This document shows, one piece after another, positions 1-9,477 of a DNA stretch of 64,000 nucleotides. Position 1 is the first letter of the stretch, and every line of letters begins with the position of its first letter. A program made the position numbers and the translations under genes. This DNA comes from Streptomyces sp. RPT161 (GTDB lineage Bacteria > Actinomycetota > Actinomycetes > Streptomycetales > Streptomycetaceae). The DNA is taken from NCBI RefSeq assembly GCF_027533845.1, contig NZ_JAPZVN010000002.1, forward strand, positions 372,001 to 436,000, read 5' to 3'. The notes under the pieces are model-generated. The model was not told where the DNA came from. It ran no database searches and saw only the letters and a list, made by a program, of their open reading frames with translations.

Positions 1-47
1 GGCGGCCCCCGGGAAACGCAGCCGCGCACAAATGGTCCACCCGGAGG

Positions 48-88
48 GCGCGAAAAACACCGATCCGTTCGGGTGGTTCTTTTCGCGC
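48..88. terminator. Imperfect hairpin, likely terminator of the heme oxygenase gene
   Basis: The left arm GCGCGAAAAACACC (48-61) pairs with the right arm at 72-88 with a small bulge. Both arms carry an A- or T-run, so the hairpin could end transcription on either strand. It sits just past the stop of the minus-strand heme oxygenase gene at 122. Nothing else is visible in 1-121. Confidence 0.5.
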
Positions 89-121
89 CCCCGTGCGCAA
101 TTGCCTTACCCGCGCGCCGGG

Positions 122-778
122 TTACCCGGCGAAGGTCAAGGCGAGGTCCGCGAAGACCGCGCTGTTCAGGGTGAACGCGTGTCTGCACTCGTCGACCACC
201 CGGTGCCGCTCCGGCTCGTCCACCGGCAGCGCGTCGAGTAGTTCGCGGTACTCCCGCTTGAAGGCGGCGGGGTTGCCGATGCCCTCGAAGACGTAGAACC
301 GCACGCCGTCGCCCTTGCGTTGGAAGCCCCAGGTGCGTTCCGCGATGCCCCGGATGACCTGGCCGCCGGACAGGTCGCCGAGGTAGCGGGTGTAGTGGTG
401 GGCGACGTAGCCCGCGGGCCAGGCCGCGGCGACCTCGGCGACGCGGTCGCAGTACGCGGCCGTGGCGGGCAGCGGCGAGGCCGCGGTGCGCCAGTCGGCT
501 CCGCGCAGATGCTCCAGGTCCCGTTCGAGTTCGGCCACCCGCAGCAACTCGGGGCGTATGAACGGGCCGGCGACCGGGTCGGCGGCCAGCCGGTCGGCCG
601 TCTGCTCCAACGCGCGGTAGACGAACCACAGTTGCTCGGTGTAGCGGACGTACGCCTCCACGCCCAGCCGCCCGCCGAGCAGGTCGGCCATGAACGCGGA
701 CTCCTCGGCCTCGGTGTGCTGGGCGTGTGTCGCGGAGCGGATGAGATCGGAGAAGCGGGCGAACTGGGTGGCGGTCAC
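122..778 (-). CDS. Heme oxygenase (biliverdin-producing)
   Basis: It opens heme to biliverdin, CO and Fe2+, as in bacterial iron acquisition or heme turnover, in the cytoplasm. The N-terminal HTEAEES segment supplies the proximal heme-ligand His (about residue 21), and GDLSGGQ in the middle is the family's distal-helix signature. The length of 218 aa is normal for HmuO/HO-1-type enzymes. A GTG start at 778 is chosen because GGAGG lies 5 nt upstream. The ATG four codons earlier (790) has no ribosome site of its own. No heme-uptake genes are adjacent. The gene is divergent from the prim-pol-like gene. Confidence 0.9.
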   Translation of the reverse strand: MTATQFARFSDLIRSATHAQHTEAEESAFMADLLGGRLGVEAYVRYTEQLWFVYRALEQTADRLAADPVAGPFIRPELLRVAELERDLEHLRGADWRTAASPLPATAAYCDRVAEVAAAWPAGYVAHHYTRYLGDLSGGQVIRGIAERTWGFQRKGDGVRFYVFEGIGNPAAFKREYRELLDALPVDEPERHRVVDECRHAFTLNSAVFADLALTFAG

Positions 779-1073
779 ACGGGCCTCCATCGGCTACGGC
801 GCGGCTGCGGCGCGCTGGCGGCGCCGCGAGGACGGCGCCCACCGCACGACTTGCCGACATGCTGTCGGGAAAGGCTATACCCGCCCGTGATCCATTCGGA
901 ATCGCTCATCCGGGGGACCTGAGAGGATTCGGCCATTTACCGCGCCGCGACCGCACGTCCGTCACACCACGCACATCGCCCCCGCTGACGCCACCCCGCG
1001 TTCACGCGGCCGACGCGCAGGGAGCAGGATGGACAGTGCATCCGGCGAAACACCCACCGACGAGAGGGGTTCT

Positions 1074-1802
1074 ATGGAACGCAGGGGCAGGATGTCCGAG
1101 TGGCTGCGCCGCCGCCCACGCTCCACGGGCGACAGGCCCCGTGCCTCCGCCCGCGCCGCCACCCCGGACCGGGACGCGCTCCTCCTCGGTGCCGCAGCGG
1201 CGTCGTTCCCGGTGGCACCGGCCGCCCACCCGTCCGGCTTCAGCTGTTCCTGCGACCGGATCGGCTGTCCCACGCCGGGCATGCACCCGGTCTCGTTCGC
1301 CTGGCAGACCCAGGCCACCACCGACCCCGAGCAGATCACCCGCTGGCTGGCCGCCCAGCCGCTGGCCAACTTCATCACCGCCACCGGCGCCAACCACGAC
1401 GTACTGGACGTACCCGCCGCCGCGGGCGGGATCGCGCTGCGCCGACTGGACGCGGAGGGTGTGCCGGCCGGCCCGGTGGCGCGCTACGGCGCCGACCGGA
1501 TGCTGTTCTTCACCGCCACCCGGGCCCCGGCGGACGAGGACGAGTGGTGGCCGTGCGAGCTCGACTGCCATCCGGAGACCCTCGACGAGCACCCCGGGCT
1601 GCGCTGGCACTGCCGCGGCAGCTATGTGCTGCTGCCGCCGTCCCGGCTGCCGGACGGCTCGGTGGTGGACTGGGTCCGCCCGCCGGACCTGCCGCTGCCG
1701 GACCCGCTGCCGCTGCTCGCGGTGCTGACCGACGCGTGCGCCCAGGTCGCCACCGAGGCGCGGCCGGAGGCGGCCGGCGGCTGGCTCTCGGGCGGCCGGT
1801 AG
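1074..1802 (+). CDS. Bifunctional DNA primase/polymerase (prim-pol)-like protein, chromosomal
   Basis: This 242-aa protein resembles the N-terminal prim-pol domain proteins that are common as stand-alone genes in Streptomyces. A cysteine cluster SCSCDRIGCPTPGMHP (about residues 56-71) is followed by the NFITATGANHDVLDVP core, in which the aspartate corresponds to the catalytic-site region. The usual paired acidic D-x-D motif is not obvious, so polymerase activity is uncertain. The start is placed at ATG 1074, behind GAGAGGGG. An in-frame ATG at 1029 behind AGGGAG is a real alternative. The function in the cell is unknown, and there are no replication neighbours. Confidence 0.65.
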   Translation: MERRGRMSEWLRRRPRSTGDRPRASARAATPDRDALLLGAAAASFPVAPAAHPSGFSCSCDRIGCPTPGMHPVSFAWQTQATTDPEQITRWLAAQPLANFITATGANHDVLDVPAAAGGIALRRLDAEGVPAGPVARYGADRMLFFTATRAPADEDEWWPCELDCHPETLDEHPGLRWHCRGSYVLLPPSRLPDGSVVDWVRPPDLPLPDPLPLLAVLTDACAQVATEARPEAAGGWLSGGR

Positions 1803-1834
1803 GCGCCGTCCGTGCGCCCCGCCGAGGCGGCGTC

Positions 1835-2836
1835 CTAGGCGCCGCTGGCCGAAACCAGCCCCTCGATGCGGTTGAGGAAGACCACCTTCGCGCCCGCATC
1901 CGACCGCGCGGGCACCTTCACGACCTGCTCCGCCACCTTGTACAGCGTCACCGACCTGTTCGGGGTGCCGGTCAGCAGCGCGTTAACGTTCGGATCCTTG
2001 ATCACCACCGGCCCCTTGGCCACCGTCTGCTTCATCTCGTGACGCGTGGTGAAGAACACCAGTGCTCCGCCGTCCCGCAGCCGCAGGGCCACCGGGGCGT
2101 ACTGCACCGGGTCCGCGGGCTCGTCCGCGAACTGTGTCACCACCTGAGAGGTCGGCGCGTACTGGGTGCGGCGCTGGGCGCGCAGCCCGGAGGTCTGGCT
2201 GCCCTGGGCGAACGCCGTGGAGCCCTTGTCGCCCTGCTGGAGGTACGCGGTGTACCGGGCGCCCAACTCGCCCGGCTGGACCAGCAGGTCGGTTCCGCCG
2301 ACCGGCACCGGCACCGCGTAGCCCTGGCCGTCGGTGGCGAAGTCCGGCAACTGGCCGGGCGCCAGCACCGACAGGTACGACGCCCGCCAGGCGTCCTTCA
2401 CGCTGTCCCGGGTGAAGACCAGCAACCAGCGGTCGCGGTCCCGGCTGTTGGCGGTGTCCGCGACGAACCACTTCGGCCAGCCGCGCTCCCGTGGGATCAG
2501 GAAGCGGGTGTCACTGAACCGCAGCGGCTGGTAACCGGGGTTCCCCGAGGGGCTGTTGACGTGCCGGGCCTTGATCCCGGCACCGTCGATGGCGCCCAAC
2601 GCGCCCGTCTCCACCTGGGCGTTCAGCGACGGGTCCAGCTTGCTGTCGGCGTCGTTGACCACCTGGGCGAAGTGGTCGAGGGCGGCCGGGGCGTCGGCCT
2701 TGCCGACCGCCGGGACGACCGCGTCCGCGCCGTGCACGGTGACGCAGCCCGTCGCCGTGCACGCCAGTAGGGCCAGCGCCGCCAGGCTGGACAGCCTGCG
2801 GCGCGGCCGTATGGGCAGCGGGGCACGCGCGGTCAT
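1835..2836 (-). CDS. Secreted lipoprotein of unknown function
   Basis: The 333-aa protein has an N-terminal basic stretch, a hydrophobic core and a Cys after CTATG (about residue 31), which suggests a lipoprotein anchored outside the membrane. The rest is a soluble domain rich in W, Y and D with no motif I recognise. It may be one of the conserved Streptomyces proteins of unknown function. ATG 2836 is preferred because AAGGAG lies 9 nt upstream, although the frame stays open to 2929. The gene converges on the prim-pol-like gene. Confidence 0.7.
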   Translation of the reverse strand: MTARAPLPIRPRRRLSSLAALALLACTATGCVTVHGADAVVPAVGKADAPAALDHFAQVVNDADSKLDPSLNAQVETGALGAIDGAGIKARHVNSPSGNPGYQPLRFSDTRFLIPRERGWPKWFVADTANSRDRDRWLLVFTRDSVKDAWRASYLSVLAPGQLPDFATDGQGYAVPVPVGGTDLLVQPGELGARYTAYLQQGDKGSTAFAQGSQTSGLRAQRRTQYAPTSQVVTQFADEPADPVQYAPVALRLRDGGALVFFTTRHEMKQTVAKGPVVIKDPNVNALLTGTPNRSVTLYKVAEQVVKVPARSDAGAKVVFLNRIEGLVSASGA

Positions 2837-2942
2837 GGCGGACGGCTCCTTAGTGTGTTCGCGATCGGCCGCAAACACTACCGGGACCGCCCCGCGCCCC
2901 GGCCGTCGGAGGCGGTACGGCGCCCACACCCTGCTGCCGCGG

Positions 2943-3800
2943 CTACGGCAGCGTCAACACCTCGGCGCCGGTGTCGGTCACCACCAGCGTGTGCTCGAAC
3001 TGGGCGGTGCGCTTGCGGTCCTTGGTGACCACCGTCCAGCCGTCCTCCCAGATGTCGTAGTCGTACGTGCCCAGGGTGAGCATCGGCTCGATCGTGAAGG
3101 TCATGCCGGGCTGGATCACGGTGGTCGCCCGCGGGTCGTCGTAGTGCGGGATGATCAGCCCGGAGTGGAACGAGGAGTTGATCCCGTGACCGGTGAAGTC
3201 CCGCACCACGCCGTAGCCGAAGCGCTTGGCGTACGACTCGATGACCCGGCCGATGATGTTGATCTGGCGGCCCGGCCTGACCGCCTTGATCGCCCGGTTC
3301 AGCGACTCCCGGGTGCGCTCCACCAGCAGCCGTGACTCCTCGTCGACCTCGCCGCACAGGTAGGTGGCGTTGGTGTCACCGTGCACCCCGTGGATGTAGG
3401 CGGTCACGTCGAGGTTGACGATGTCGCCGTCGCGCAGTTCCGTGGAGTCCGGGATGCCGTGGCAGATGACCTCGTTGAGCGAGGTGCAGATGGACTTGGG
3501 GAAGCCGCGGTAGCCCAGGTCCGACGGATAGGCCTGGTGGTCGCACATGTACTCGTGCGCGATCCGGTCGAGTTCGTCGGTGGTGGTCCCGGGCTTGATC
3601 GCCTTGGCGGCCTCCGCCATCGCCTGGGCGGCGATGCGGGAGGCGACCCGCATCTTCTCGATCGTCTCGGTGTCCTGCACCTCCGGTCCGGTGTACGGCG
3701 TGGGCGCGGGCTTGCCCACGTACTCCGGGCGCGGGATCGACGCGGGCACTCGGCGGGTCGGCGAAAGCGTGCCGGGAACGAGAAGCGACTGGCCAGACAT
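2943..3800 (-). CDS. map: Type I methionine aminopeptidase
   Basis: It removes the initiator Met from nascent proteins. The five metal ligands of the pita-bread fold are visible: Asp in VNLDVTAY, Asp in HGDTNAT, His in TGHGI, Glu in TIEPM and Glu in FEHTL. An N-terminal extension of about 40 residues rich in Pro and ending PTPYTGPE is typical of the actinobacterial MetAP-1c class. The start at 3800 gives MSGQSLL and 285 aa. The longer open frame to 3989 is not supported by a ribosome site. Actinomycetes usually have more than one map gene. Confidence 0.93.
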   Translation of the reverse strand: MSGQSLLVPGTLSPTRRVPASIPRPEYVGKPAPTPYTGPEVQDTETIEKMRVASRIAAQAMAEAAKAIKPGTTTDELDRIAHEYMCDHQAYPSDLGYRGFPKSICTSLNEVICHGIPDSTELRDGDIVNLDVTAYIHGVHGDTNATYLCGEVDEESRLLVERTRESLNRAIKAVRPGRQINIIGRVIESYAKRFGYGVVRDFTGHGINSSFHSGLIIPHYDDPRATTVIQPGMTFTIEPMLTLGTYDYDIWEDGWTVVTKDRKRTAQFEHTLVVTDTGAEVLTLP

Positions 3801-3954
3801 GCCAGTGAGTGTATCGGCGCCGCACAATCGAAGCTGCGGCCGCACGGTATCTCCGCCGAGGGGTGGCGATGGGCGGCCGGGGGGAACGATTGGCGGACAG
3901 GGAAACACCAGGGGCCCGGGGGTTGGCCCCGGCAGAACGCGGTAGGAGTGCGGC

Positions 3955-4194
3955 ATGGCTCTGTTCAGACGCAAGAAGGCGACCGGCAAACCGGGCGAGT
4001 GGTACTACTGCCTCAGGGACCACAAGGTCGAGGAGGGGCCGGAATGTCCCGCGCTGGAACGGCTCGGCCCGTACCCGACCGCGGCCGAGGCCGCGCGGGC
4101 CATCGACATCGCGGAGGAGCGCAACGAGGAGTGGGAGCAGGACCCGCGCTGGAACGACCAGGGCGGCTCCGCACCCCGCGGCACCGGCAGCTGA
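3955..4194 (+). CDS. Small conserved actinobacterial protein
   Basis: A charged 79-aa protein that begins MALFRRKK and carries [26 protein letters not shown] and WEQDPRW blocks. The GPY-x-T-xx-EA pattern recalls SPOR-like repeats, and homologues are sometimes labelled that way, but the function is unknown. AGGAG lies about 11 nt upstream of the start. It is divergent from map and 69 bp upstream of the F420 reductase gene, and may be cotranscribed with it. Confidence 0.75.
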   Translation: MALFRRKKATGKPGEWYYCLRDHKVEEGPECPALERLGPYPTAAEAARAIDIAEERNEEWEQDPRWNDQGGSAPRGTGS

Positions 4195-4263
4195 GCCACG
4201 CCGCCGCGCGCGACCCGGCCCCCGTACCGCCGCGGTGCCGGGTCGGCTGGCAGGATCGCCGGT

Positions 4264-4989
4264 ATGACTACTGATGCGAACACCCCTGACAGCGGCGCCG
4301 CCGCGGCGAAGCCCGCGGCCAAGGACCCCTGGGACCTGCCGGACGTCTCCGGTCTGGTCGTGGGCGTGCTGGGCGGCACCGGCGACCAGGGGCGCGGTCT
4401 CGCGTACCGGCTGGCGAAGGCCGGGCAGCAGGTGATCGTCGGTTCCCGCAGCACCGAGCGGGCGCGCACCGCCGCCGAGGAGCTGGGCCTGGGCGTACGC
4501 GGTCTGGACAACGCGGAGTGCGCGCGGGCCAGTGACGTCGTGATCATCGCGGTGCCGTGGGAAGGGCACGCCAAGACGCTGGAGGCGCTGCGCGAGGAGT
4601 TGGCGGGCAAGCTGGTCGTCGACTGCGTCAACCCGCTGGGCTTCGACAAGAAGGGCGCGTACGCGCTGAAGCCGGAGGAGGGCAGCGCCGCCGAGCAGGC
4701 CGCCGCGCTGCTGCCCGACTCGCGGGTCACCGCCGCCTTCCACCACCTGTCCGCGGTGCTGCTCCAGGACCCGGCCGTGGAGCGGATCGACACCGACGTG
4801 ATGGTGCTGGGCGACAGCCGCGCGGACACCGACGTCGTGCAGGCGCTTGCGGCGCGGATCCCGGGCATGCGCGGGGTGTTCGCCGGGCGGTTGCGCAACG
4901 CCCACCAGGTGGAGTCCCTGGTGGCCAACCTGATCTCGGTGAACCGCCGGTACAAGGCGCACGCGGGACTGCGCGTCACCGACGTCTAG
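4264..4989 (+). CDS. npdG: NADPH-dependent F420 reductase
   Basis: It transfers hydride between NADPH and coenzyme F420, supplying or draining F420H2 for deazaflavin-dependent enzymes. After a 30-residue Ala-rich leader it has the Rossmann motif VGVLGGTGDQGRGLA (about residues 36-50) and the NADP phosphate-binding segment VGSRSTERA. VVIIAVPWEGH and the DCVNPLGFDKKG substrate region follow. The length of 241 aa fits bacterial Fno/NpdG. Confidence 0.92.
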   Translation: MTTDANTPDSGAAAAKPAAKDPWDLPDVSGLVVGVLGGTGDQGRGLAYRLAKAGQQVIVGSRSTERARTAAEELGLGVRGLDNAECARASDVVIIAVPWEGHAKTLEALREELAGKLVVDCVNPLGFDKKGAYALKPEEGSAAEQAAALLPDSRVTAAFHHLSAVLLQDPAVERIDTDVMVLGDSRADTDVVQALAARIPGMRGVFAGRLRNAHQVESLVANLISVNRRYKAHAGLRVTDV

Positions 4990-5065
4990 CCGACGTCGCG
5001 GCGCGGGGGGCATGGGTCAGAATGGGGTGAGTCGTCACCGGCCGTTGACCCGAGGAGCCCCGCCC

Positions 5066-5257
5066 ATGCCCCGCCTCGCGCTGTTCGCCATCGCCGTCTG
5101 CGTGCTCGCCGTAGCCGCCGCCGTCGTCTCCTTCGTGCAGGGCAGCTTCCTGGGCGTCGTCTGGGTGCTGATGGCGGGCGTCTCCAGCAACATGGCGTGG
5201 TTCTACCTGCGCAGGGCGAAGGCCGCCCGGGCCGCCGCGGAGCCGGTCAGCCAGTAG
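5066..5257 (+). CDS. Small two-helix membrane protein
   Basis: The protein has 63 aa with two hydrophobic segments (about residues 3-23 and 28-45) and a basic C-terminus (YLRRAKAAR). The start at 5066 is chosen for GAGGAG 7 nt upstream rather than the frame's earlier ATG at 5012. Its stop overlaps the 3' end of the convergent site-2 protease gene by 11 bp. Function unknown. Confidence 0.7.
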   Translation: MPRLALFAIAVCVLAVAAAVVSFVQGSFLGVVWVLMAGVSSNMAWFYLRRAKAARAAAEPVSQ

Positions 5258-6029
5258 GGGAGCCCTTCCAGAACTGGAAGAGGCGGTAGCCGTACGCCGA
5301 GTACACGTCCGGGATGTGGAAGGCGCGCATGATCGCGTCGATGACGTCCCAGAACACGGTGTTGATCTCGGGGATCCACAGGCAGCCGAAGACCGCGATC
5401 AGCCCGAACGGGGCGTACGGCTCGACCTGGCGGCGCACCTTGTACGACAGCCACGGCTCGATGACGCCGTAGCCGTCCAGCCCCGGCACCGGCAGGAAGT
5501 TGAGGATCGCCGCGGTCAGCTGGAGCATCGCCAGGAACGCGAACGCGGCCAGGAACGGCGTCGGCGCCCAGTCCAGCCCGCCGAGGGTGAACGGCAGCAT
5601 CAGGGCGAGCGCGAAGGCGGCGTTGGTCAGCGGTCCCGCCGCCGAGATCAGGCTGTGCCTCCAGCGGCCGCTGATCCGGCCGCGCTCGATGAACACCGCG
5701 CCGCCAGGCAGCCCGATGCCGCCCAGGATGACGAAGACCACCGGCAGCACGATGCTCAGCGCCGCATGGGTGTACCGCAGCGGGTTCAGGGTCAGATAGC
5801 CCTTGGCGCCCACCGTGATGTCGCCGCCGTGCAGTGCGGAACGGGCGTGTGCGTACTCGTGCAGGCACAGCGAGACGATCCAGCCGGAGACCACGAACAG
5901 GAAGACCGCGAAGCCGGTGTTGGCCGCGAACCCGTGCCACACCGCCCACCCGGCGACGAGCATGATCGCGACCAGCCCGAGGAACACGGGTGAGACCTGT
6001 CGGTCGTGACGGGTGGTTGCGGTGGCCAT
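5247..6029 (-). CDS. Site-2 protease-type intramembrane metalloprotease (M50 family)
   Basis: A polytopic membrane zinc protease of 260 aa. The catalytic HEYAH (HExxH) lies in the second hydrophobic segment (about residues 57-61), and the third ligand region NFLPVPGLDGYG lies near residue 165. It lacks PDZ and CBS domains, so it belongs to the minimal group-III-like family often called site-2 protease family protein. The substrate is unknown. A membrane anti-sigma factor would be a typical one, but no link is shown here. Confidence 0.9.
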   Translation of the reverse strand: MATATTRHDRQVSPVFLGLVAIMLVAGWAVWHGFAANTGFAVFLFVVSGWIVSLCLHEYAHARSALHGGDITVGAKGYLTLNPLRYTHAALSIVLPVVFVILGGIGLPGGAVFIERGRISGRWRHSLISAAGPLTNAAFALALMLPFTLGGLDWAPTPFLAAFAFLAMLQLTAAILNFLPVPGLDGYGVIEPWLSYKVRRQVEPYAPFGLIAVFGCLWIPEINTVFWDVIDAIMRAFHIPDVYSAYGYRLFQFWKGSPTG

Positions 6030-6173
6030 GCGCGAAGCTCCATCGGGTCCGGGACGTGATCGGTTCCCGACCGTACAGGCCGATCCGGCCGCGTGTTGTG
6101 TCCGGCACCTCGGAAACGTCCGGTCATGGGGTTCGGTTCCATGACCGGACGCGTGGCCGCCGCCGGACAGGCG

Positions 6174-7025
6174 TCAGGTGCGGTCGCGGAACTTCGCCAC
6201 CGCCAGCGGGGCGGTGACCAGGGTGATGCCCGCCGCCCAGGCCAGGGTGAGCAGCGCCGAATGGGCGACCGGCCCGCCGTTGACCAGGCTCCGGTTGGCG
6301 TCGGCGAGCGCCGACAGCGGATTGACCTTGGTGAAGGCCTGCAGCCAGCCAGGCATGGTGGTCGGCTTGGCGAAGATCGAGCTGCCGAACTGCAGCGGCA
6401 TCAGCACCAGCATGCCCAGCCCCTGCACCGCCTGCGCCGTCTTCACGGTCAGCCCCAGCAGGATGAAGATCCACATCAGCGAGGCGCCGAAGACCAGCCC
6501 CAGGCCGACCGCGGCGAGCAGGTGCAGCACCGAGGTCTCGATGGTCAGCCCCAGAACGAAGCCCATCACCAGCAGGAGCGTGGTGGCGACCAGCATCCGG
6601 CCGATCTCCACCACGATCTTCGCGATCAGCACCGAGGAGCGCGCTATCGGCATGGTCCGGAACCGGTCCATCACCCCGGTCTTGAAGTCGTCGTTGATGC
6701 CCGAGCCGACCGCCATGGCGATGTTCATGCCCATCATCGCCATCAGCCCCGGGATCACGTAGTTGACGTAGGCGTGCTGGTTTCCGGCGACCGCGCCGCC
6801 GAAGACGTAGACGAACAGCAGGGTGAAGATCACGGGCATCAGCAGGACGTCGAACATCGACTCCGGGTCCTGCTTGATCCGCATCAGGTTGCGGCGCGCC
6901 AGCGCCCCGATGTGCCGCAGGTTGGCCCGCAGCCCGATGCGGCCATCGTGTGCGGCGGTCACAGTGCTCACGCCCACCGGTCGCCCGTCGCCGACCTCAA
7001 CCGGGACACTTCGCTTCGCTGTCAT
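6174..7025 (-). CDS. ABC-2 type transporter permease (DrrB-like)
   Basis: Membrane subunit of a daunorubicin-resistance-like exporter, 283 aa. After a polar N-terminus it has about six hydrophobic segments, beginning with FDVLLMPVIFTLLFVYVFGG and including the ABC-2 signature region between helices 2 and 5. Its ATG overlaps the stop of the ATPase gene (ATGA at 7022-7025), so the two are translationally coupled. The substrate cannot be read from the sequence. Confidence 0.9.
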   Translation of the reverse strand: MTAKRSVPVEVGDGRPVGVSTVTAAHDGRIGLRANLRHIGALARRNLMRIKQDPESMFDVLLMPVIFTLLFVYVFGGAVAGNQHAYVNYVIPGLMAMMGMNIAMAVGSGINDDFKTGVMDRFRTMPIARSSVLIAKIVVEIGRMLVATTLLLVMGFVLGLTIETSVLHLLAAVGLGLVFGASLMWIFILLGLTVKTAQAVQGLGMLVLMPLQFGSSIFAKPTTMPGWLQAFTKVNPLSALADANRSLVNGGPVAHSALLTLAWAAGITLVTAPLAVAKFRDRT

Positions 7026-8029
7026 GCTCCGACTTCCTCGAACTCGCTGGACCGCGCGGCCTTCTGGCCGGTGAGGGCCAGGAACACCTCGTCCAGACTG
7101 GGCAGATGGGTGCCGATACCGGCGATGGAGAAGCCGCGCGCCCCCAACAGCGCAACGATGGCGGTCAGTTGCTCGTCGCTGATGACGGGTACGTGCACCG
7201 TGCCGTCGGCCTCGTCGGCGGTCGCCCCCGTGATGCCGTCCAGCCCGGCCTGGGCCAACGCGGCCAGCATCCGCGGCAGTTCGGCGCGGTCGCCGGGGGT
7301 GATCCGCAGGGTGCGGCCGCCGACCTTCGCCTTCAGCTCGTCGATCCGGCCCTCGGCGATCACCCGGCCGCGGTCGATCACCGTCAACTCGTCGGCGAGC
7401 TGCTCGGCCTCCTCCATGTACTGCGTGGTCAGCAGCACGGTGGCGCCGTCGGCCACCATCCGCTGGACCTCCTCCCACACCTCGTTGCGGGTGCGCGGAT
7501 CGAGCCCGGTGGTGGGCTCGTCCAGGTAGAGCACCGCGGGGCGGCCGATCATGCTGGCGGCGAGGTCGAGCCGTCGGCGCATACCGCCCGAGTAGTTCAT
7601 CGCCGGACGCCGGGCCGCGTCGGTCAGCGAGAAGCGCTCCAGCAGCTCGTCCGCGCGGGACCTGGCGTCCTTCCGGGACAGGTCGAGCAACCGCCCGATC
7701 ATGTACAGGTTCTCCCGGCCGGACAGCTTCTCGTCCACCGACGCGTACTGGCCGGTCAGCCCGATCACCCGGCGCAGCTGCCGGGGCTGGGTCAGCACGT
7801 CGTGCCCCGCGACCCGGGCGGTCCCGGCGTCCGGCCTGATCAGAGTGGACAGGATCCGTACCAGGGTGGTCTTCCCGGCACCGTTCGGGCCGAGCACGCC
7901 CAGTACGGTGCCCTGGGACACCTCAAGATCCACTCCGTCGAGGGCTTTCGTCTCGCCGAAGCGCTTGGCCAGGCCCCGTACTTCCACGGCTTTGCCGCCG
8001 CCACTGGTCGTCGTCTTGAGCGGTTTCAT
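7022..8029 (-). CDS. ABC transporter ATP-binding protein (DrrA-like)
   Basis: ATPase subunit, 335 aa. It shows Walker A GPNGAGKTT (about residues 48-56), the signature YSGGMRRRLDLA, and Walker B VLYLDEPTTGLDP. The DrrA-family C-terminal extension (EFEEVGA end, SLDEVFLALTG) is also present. The pair with the downstream permease gives a complete drug-efflux half-transporter set. It is typical of self-resistance or lipid/drug export, and no biosynthetic cluster is nearby. Confidence 0.93.
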   Translation of the reverse strand: MKPLKTTTSGGGKAVEVRGLAKRFGETKALDGVDLEVSQGTVLGVLGPNGAGKTTLVRILSTLIRPDAGTARVAGHDVLTQPRQLRRVIGLTGQYASVDEKLSGRENLYMIGRLLDLSRKDARSRADELLERFSLTDAARRPAMNYSGGMRRRLDLAASMIGRPAVLYLDEPTTGLDPRTRNEVWEEVQRMVADGATVLLTTQYMEEAEQLADELTVIDRGRVIAEGRIDELKAKVGGRTLRITPGDRAELPRMLAALAQAGLDGITGATADEADGTVHVPVISDEQLTAIVALLGARGFSIAGIGTHLPSLDEVFLALTGQKAARSSEFEEVGA

Positions 8030-8144
8030 GCGACCACGGTCGCCGACGCCACCGACAGGGCGCTGACAGGCCGCTGACAGGCTCGCCTGCCGCGGGCCAA
8101 GCGGGTCAAAGGGACGGCGGTGGGCGCGGCCCCCACGCTCCCGG

Positions 8145-8828
8145 CTAAGCCTTCACCGAGATCAGCCGTTGGCCCTGGGAGGTGATGACGTCGAACCGGG
8201 AGATGTCGGACGGGGACATCGAGGTGGAGCCCTTGAGGTCGAGCGGCTGCGGATGCTCGTCGGTGCCGTAGCCCTGGCCGGAGACCGTCCAACTGGCGAT
8301 GGTGTCCTGGCGGCCGTCCTTGCCGACCACCACCAGATGGCAGGTGCGCGGCCCGTAGACGTAGGACAGCCGCAGGTCGATCTGGGTGCCCCAGGGCTTG
8401 CCGGTCAGCCCGACGATGGCCGACGCCCCGCTCACGGGGTCGGTCGCGGCGCGCTGGAACGCCGCGGCCTGCACACCGGTCACCGCGGGCTGCCCCTGGC
8501 TGGCCAGCACGGCCGCGGTCGGACCGGCGACGATCAGTACCGCGGCGGCCACCGCCGCCAGCCACCGGCGGCGCACCCTGGTCCTGCGCTGCGCCGCCAC
8601 CTCGCCCAGCAGCCGGTCCAGCATCGCCTCGCTCGGCGGCTCGGGTGCGCCCGCGCTCCCGAGTTCCGCCAACACCGGGACCAGGCCGCCGAGTTCGTCC
8701 AACCGCGTGGCGCAGACGTCGCACTCGGCGAGGTGCCGCTCGAACCGGTCCATCTCGGCGTCGTCCAGCACGCCGAGCAGATACGCGCCGACGTCGATGT
8801 GCGGGTCGGGCCGTGCGTACTCGGTCAC
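8145..8828 (-). CDS. Zinc-binding anti-sigma factor (RslA-like)
   Basis: Membrane anti-sigma factor of 227 aa. The N-terminal ZAS domain has HLAECDVC (H-x3-C-x2-C, about residues 34-41). A transmembrane helix follows (WLAAVAAAVLIVAGPTAAVLA, about 92-112). An extracytoplasmic domain of about 110 residues completes it. The GTG start overlaps the stop of the upstream sigma gene (GTGA), so stoichiometric translation is likely. It should hold the partner ECF sigma inactive until an envelope or redox signal releases it. Confidence 0.88.
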   Translation of the reverse strand: MTEYARPDPHIDVGAYLLGVLDDAEMDRFERHLAECDVCATRLDELGGLVPVLAELGSAGAPEPPSEAMLDRLLGEVAAQRRTRVRRRWLAAVAAAVLIVAGPTAAVLASQGQPAVTGVQAAAFQRAATDPVSGASAIVGLTGKPWGTQIDLRLSYVYGPRTCHLVVVGKDGRQDTIASWTVSGQGYGTDEHPQPLDLKGSTSMSPSDISRFDVITSQGQRLISVKA

Positions 8829-9403
8829 GAGGTCACTCCTCTCTCCTCCAGTGCGTTCCGCAGACTGCGCAGCGCGTAGTAGATCCGGGACCGTACGGTG
8901 CCCGGCGGCACCCCGAGCACCTTGGCGGTCTCGTTGGTGTCCCGGCCCCTGAAGTACGTCTCCACCAGCACCTGGCGATGGGCGGGCGTCAGGTCGCCCA
9001 TCGCGTCGGAGATGGTCATCAGCCGTAGCGCGCGGTCGAGTTCGTCGTCGGCGGGCACCTGCTCCAGGTCGGCGCCGCCCTCCTCGACCGGGCGGGCGAG
9101 CCGGCCGCGGTGCGCGTCGATGACCACCCGGCGGGCGACGGTCACCAGCCACGGCCGCAGGCCGCGTCCGCTCGGGTCCAGGTGCGAGGCGCTGCGCCAG
9201 GCCCGCAGCAGGGTCTCCTGCACCACGTCCTCGGCGAGGTAGCGGTCTCCGGCGACCAGGCGCAGCACATAGGCCATCAGCGGACCCGCGTGATCGCGGT
9301 AGAGCGCCCGCATCAGTTCCTCCTCCGAGCCGTGGCCCGGGAAGCGGTGGCGTTCCACGCTGGCATCCTCGCGCAGGCCCGGCCCGCGGTCGACCTGAAG
9401 CAC
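8825..9403 (-). CDS. ECF RNA polymerase sigma factor (SigL-like)
   Basis: Region 2 contains MRALYRDHAGPLMAYVLRLV and the DVVQETLLRAWR motif. Region 4 has LTPAHRQVLVETYFRGRDTNETAKVLGVPPGTVRSR, a helix-turn-helix that reads -35 elements. With the overlapping anti-sigma gene it forms a regulatory pair resembling mycobacterial SigL/RslA. The start is ambiguous: GTG 9403 has AGGAGG 11 nt upstream, GTG 9415 is too close to the same site, and GTG 9358 is possible. Confidence 0.88.
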   Translation of the reverse strand: MLQVDRGPGLREDASVERHRFPGHGSEEELMRALYRDHAGPLMAYVLRLVAGDRYLAEDVVQETLLRAWRSASHLDPSGRGLRPWLVTVARRVVIDAHRGRLARPVEEGGADLEQVPADDELDRALRLMTISDAMGDLTPAHRQVLVETYFRGRDTNETAKVLGVPPGTVRSRIYYALRSLRNALEERGVTS

Positions 9404-9477
9404 GAGTGGGGCCACCTCCTGTATGTCACCGTGGGTTCATCAGGACATACGGGAGGTGGCCCGGCTTTGCTCAACGG

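Noticed and set aside
1800-1843. TAGGCGCCG occurring at both ends of the gap between the first convergent genes
   Set aside because: A 9-bp G/C-rich match over stop codons is too short to treat as an insertion scar.
3376-5013. Long minus-strand open frame opposite the F420 reductase
   Set aside because: Arg/Pro/Ala-rich shadow translation with no motifs, opposite well-supported genes.
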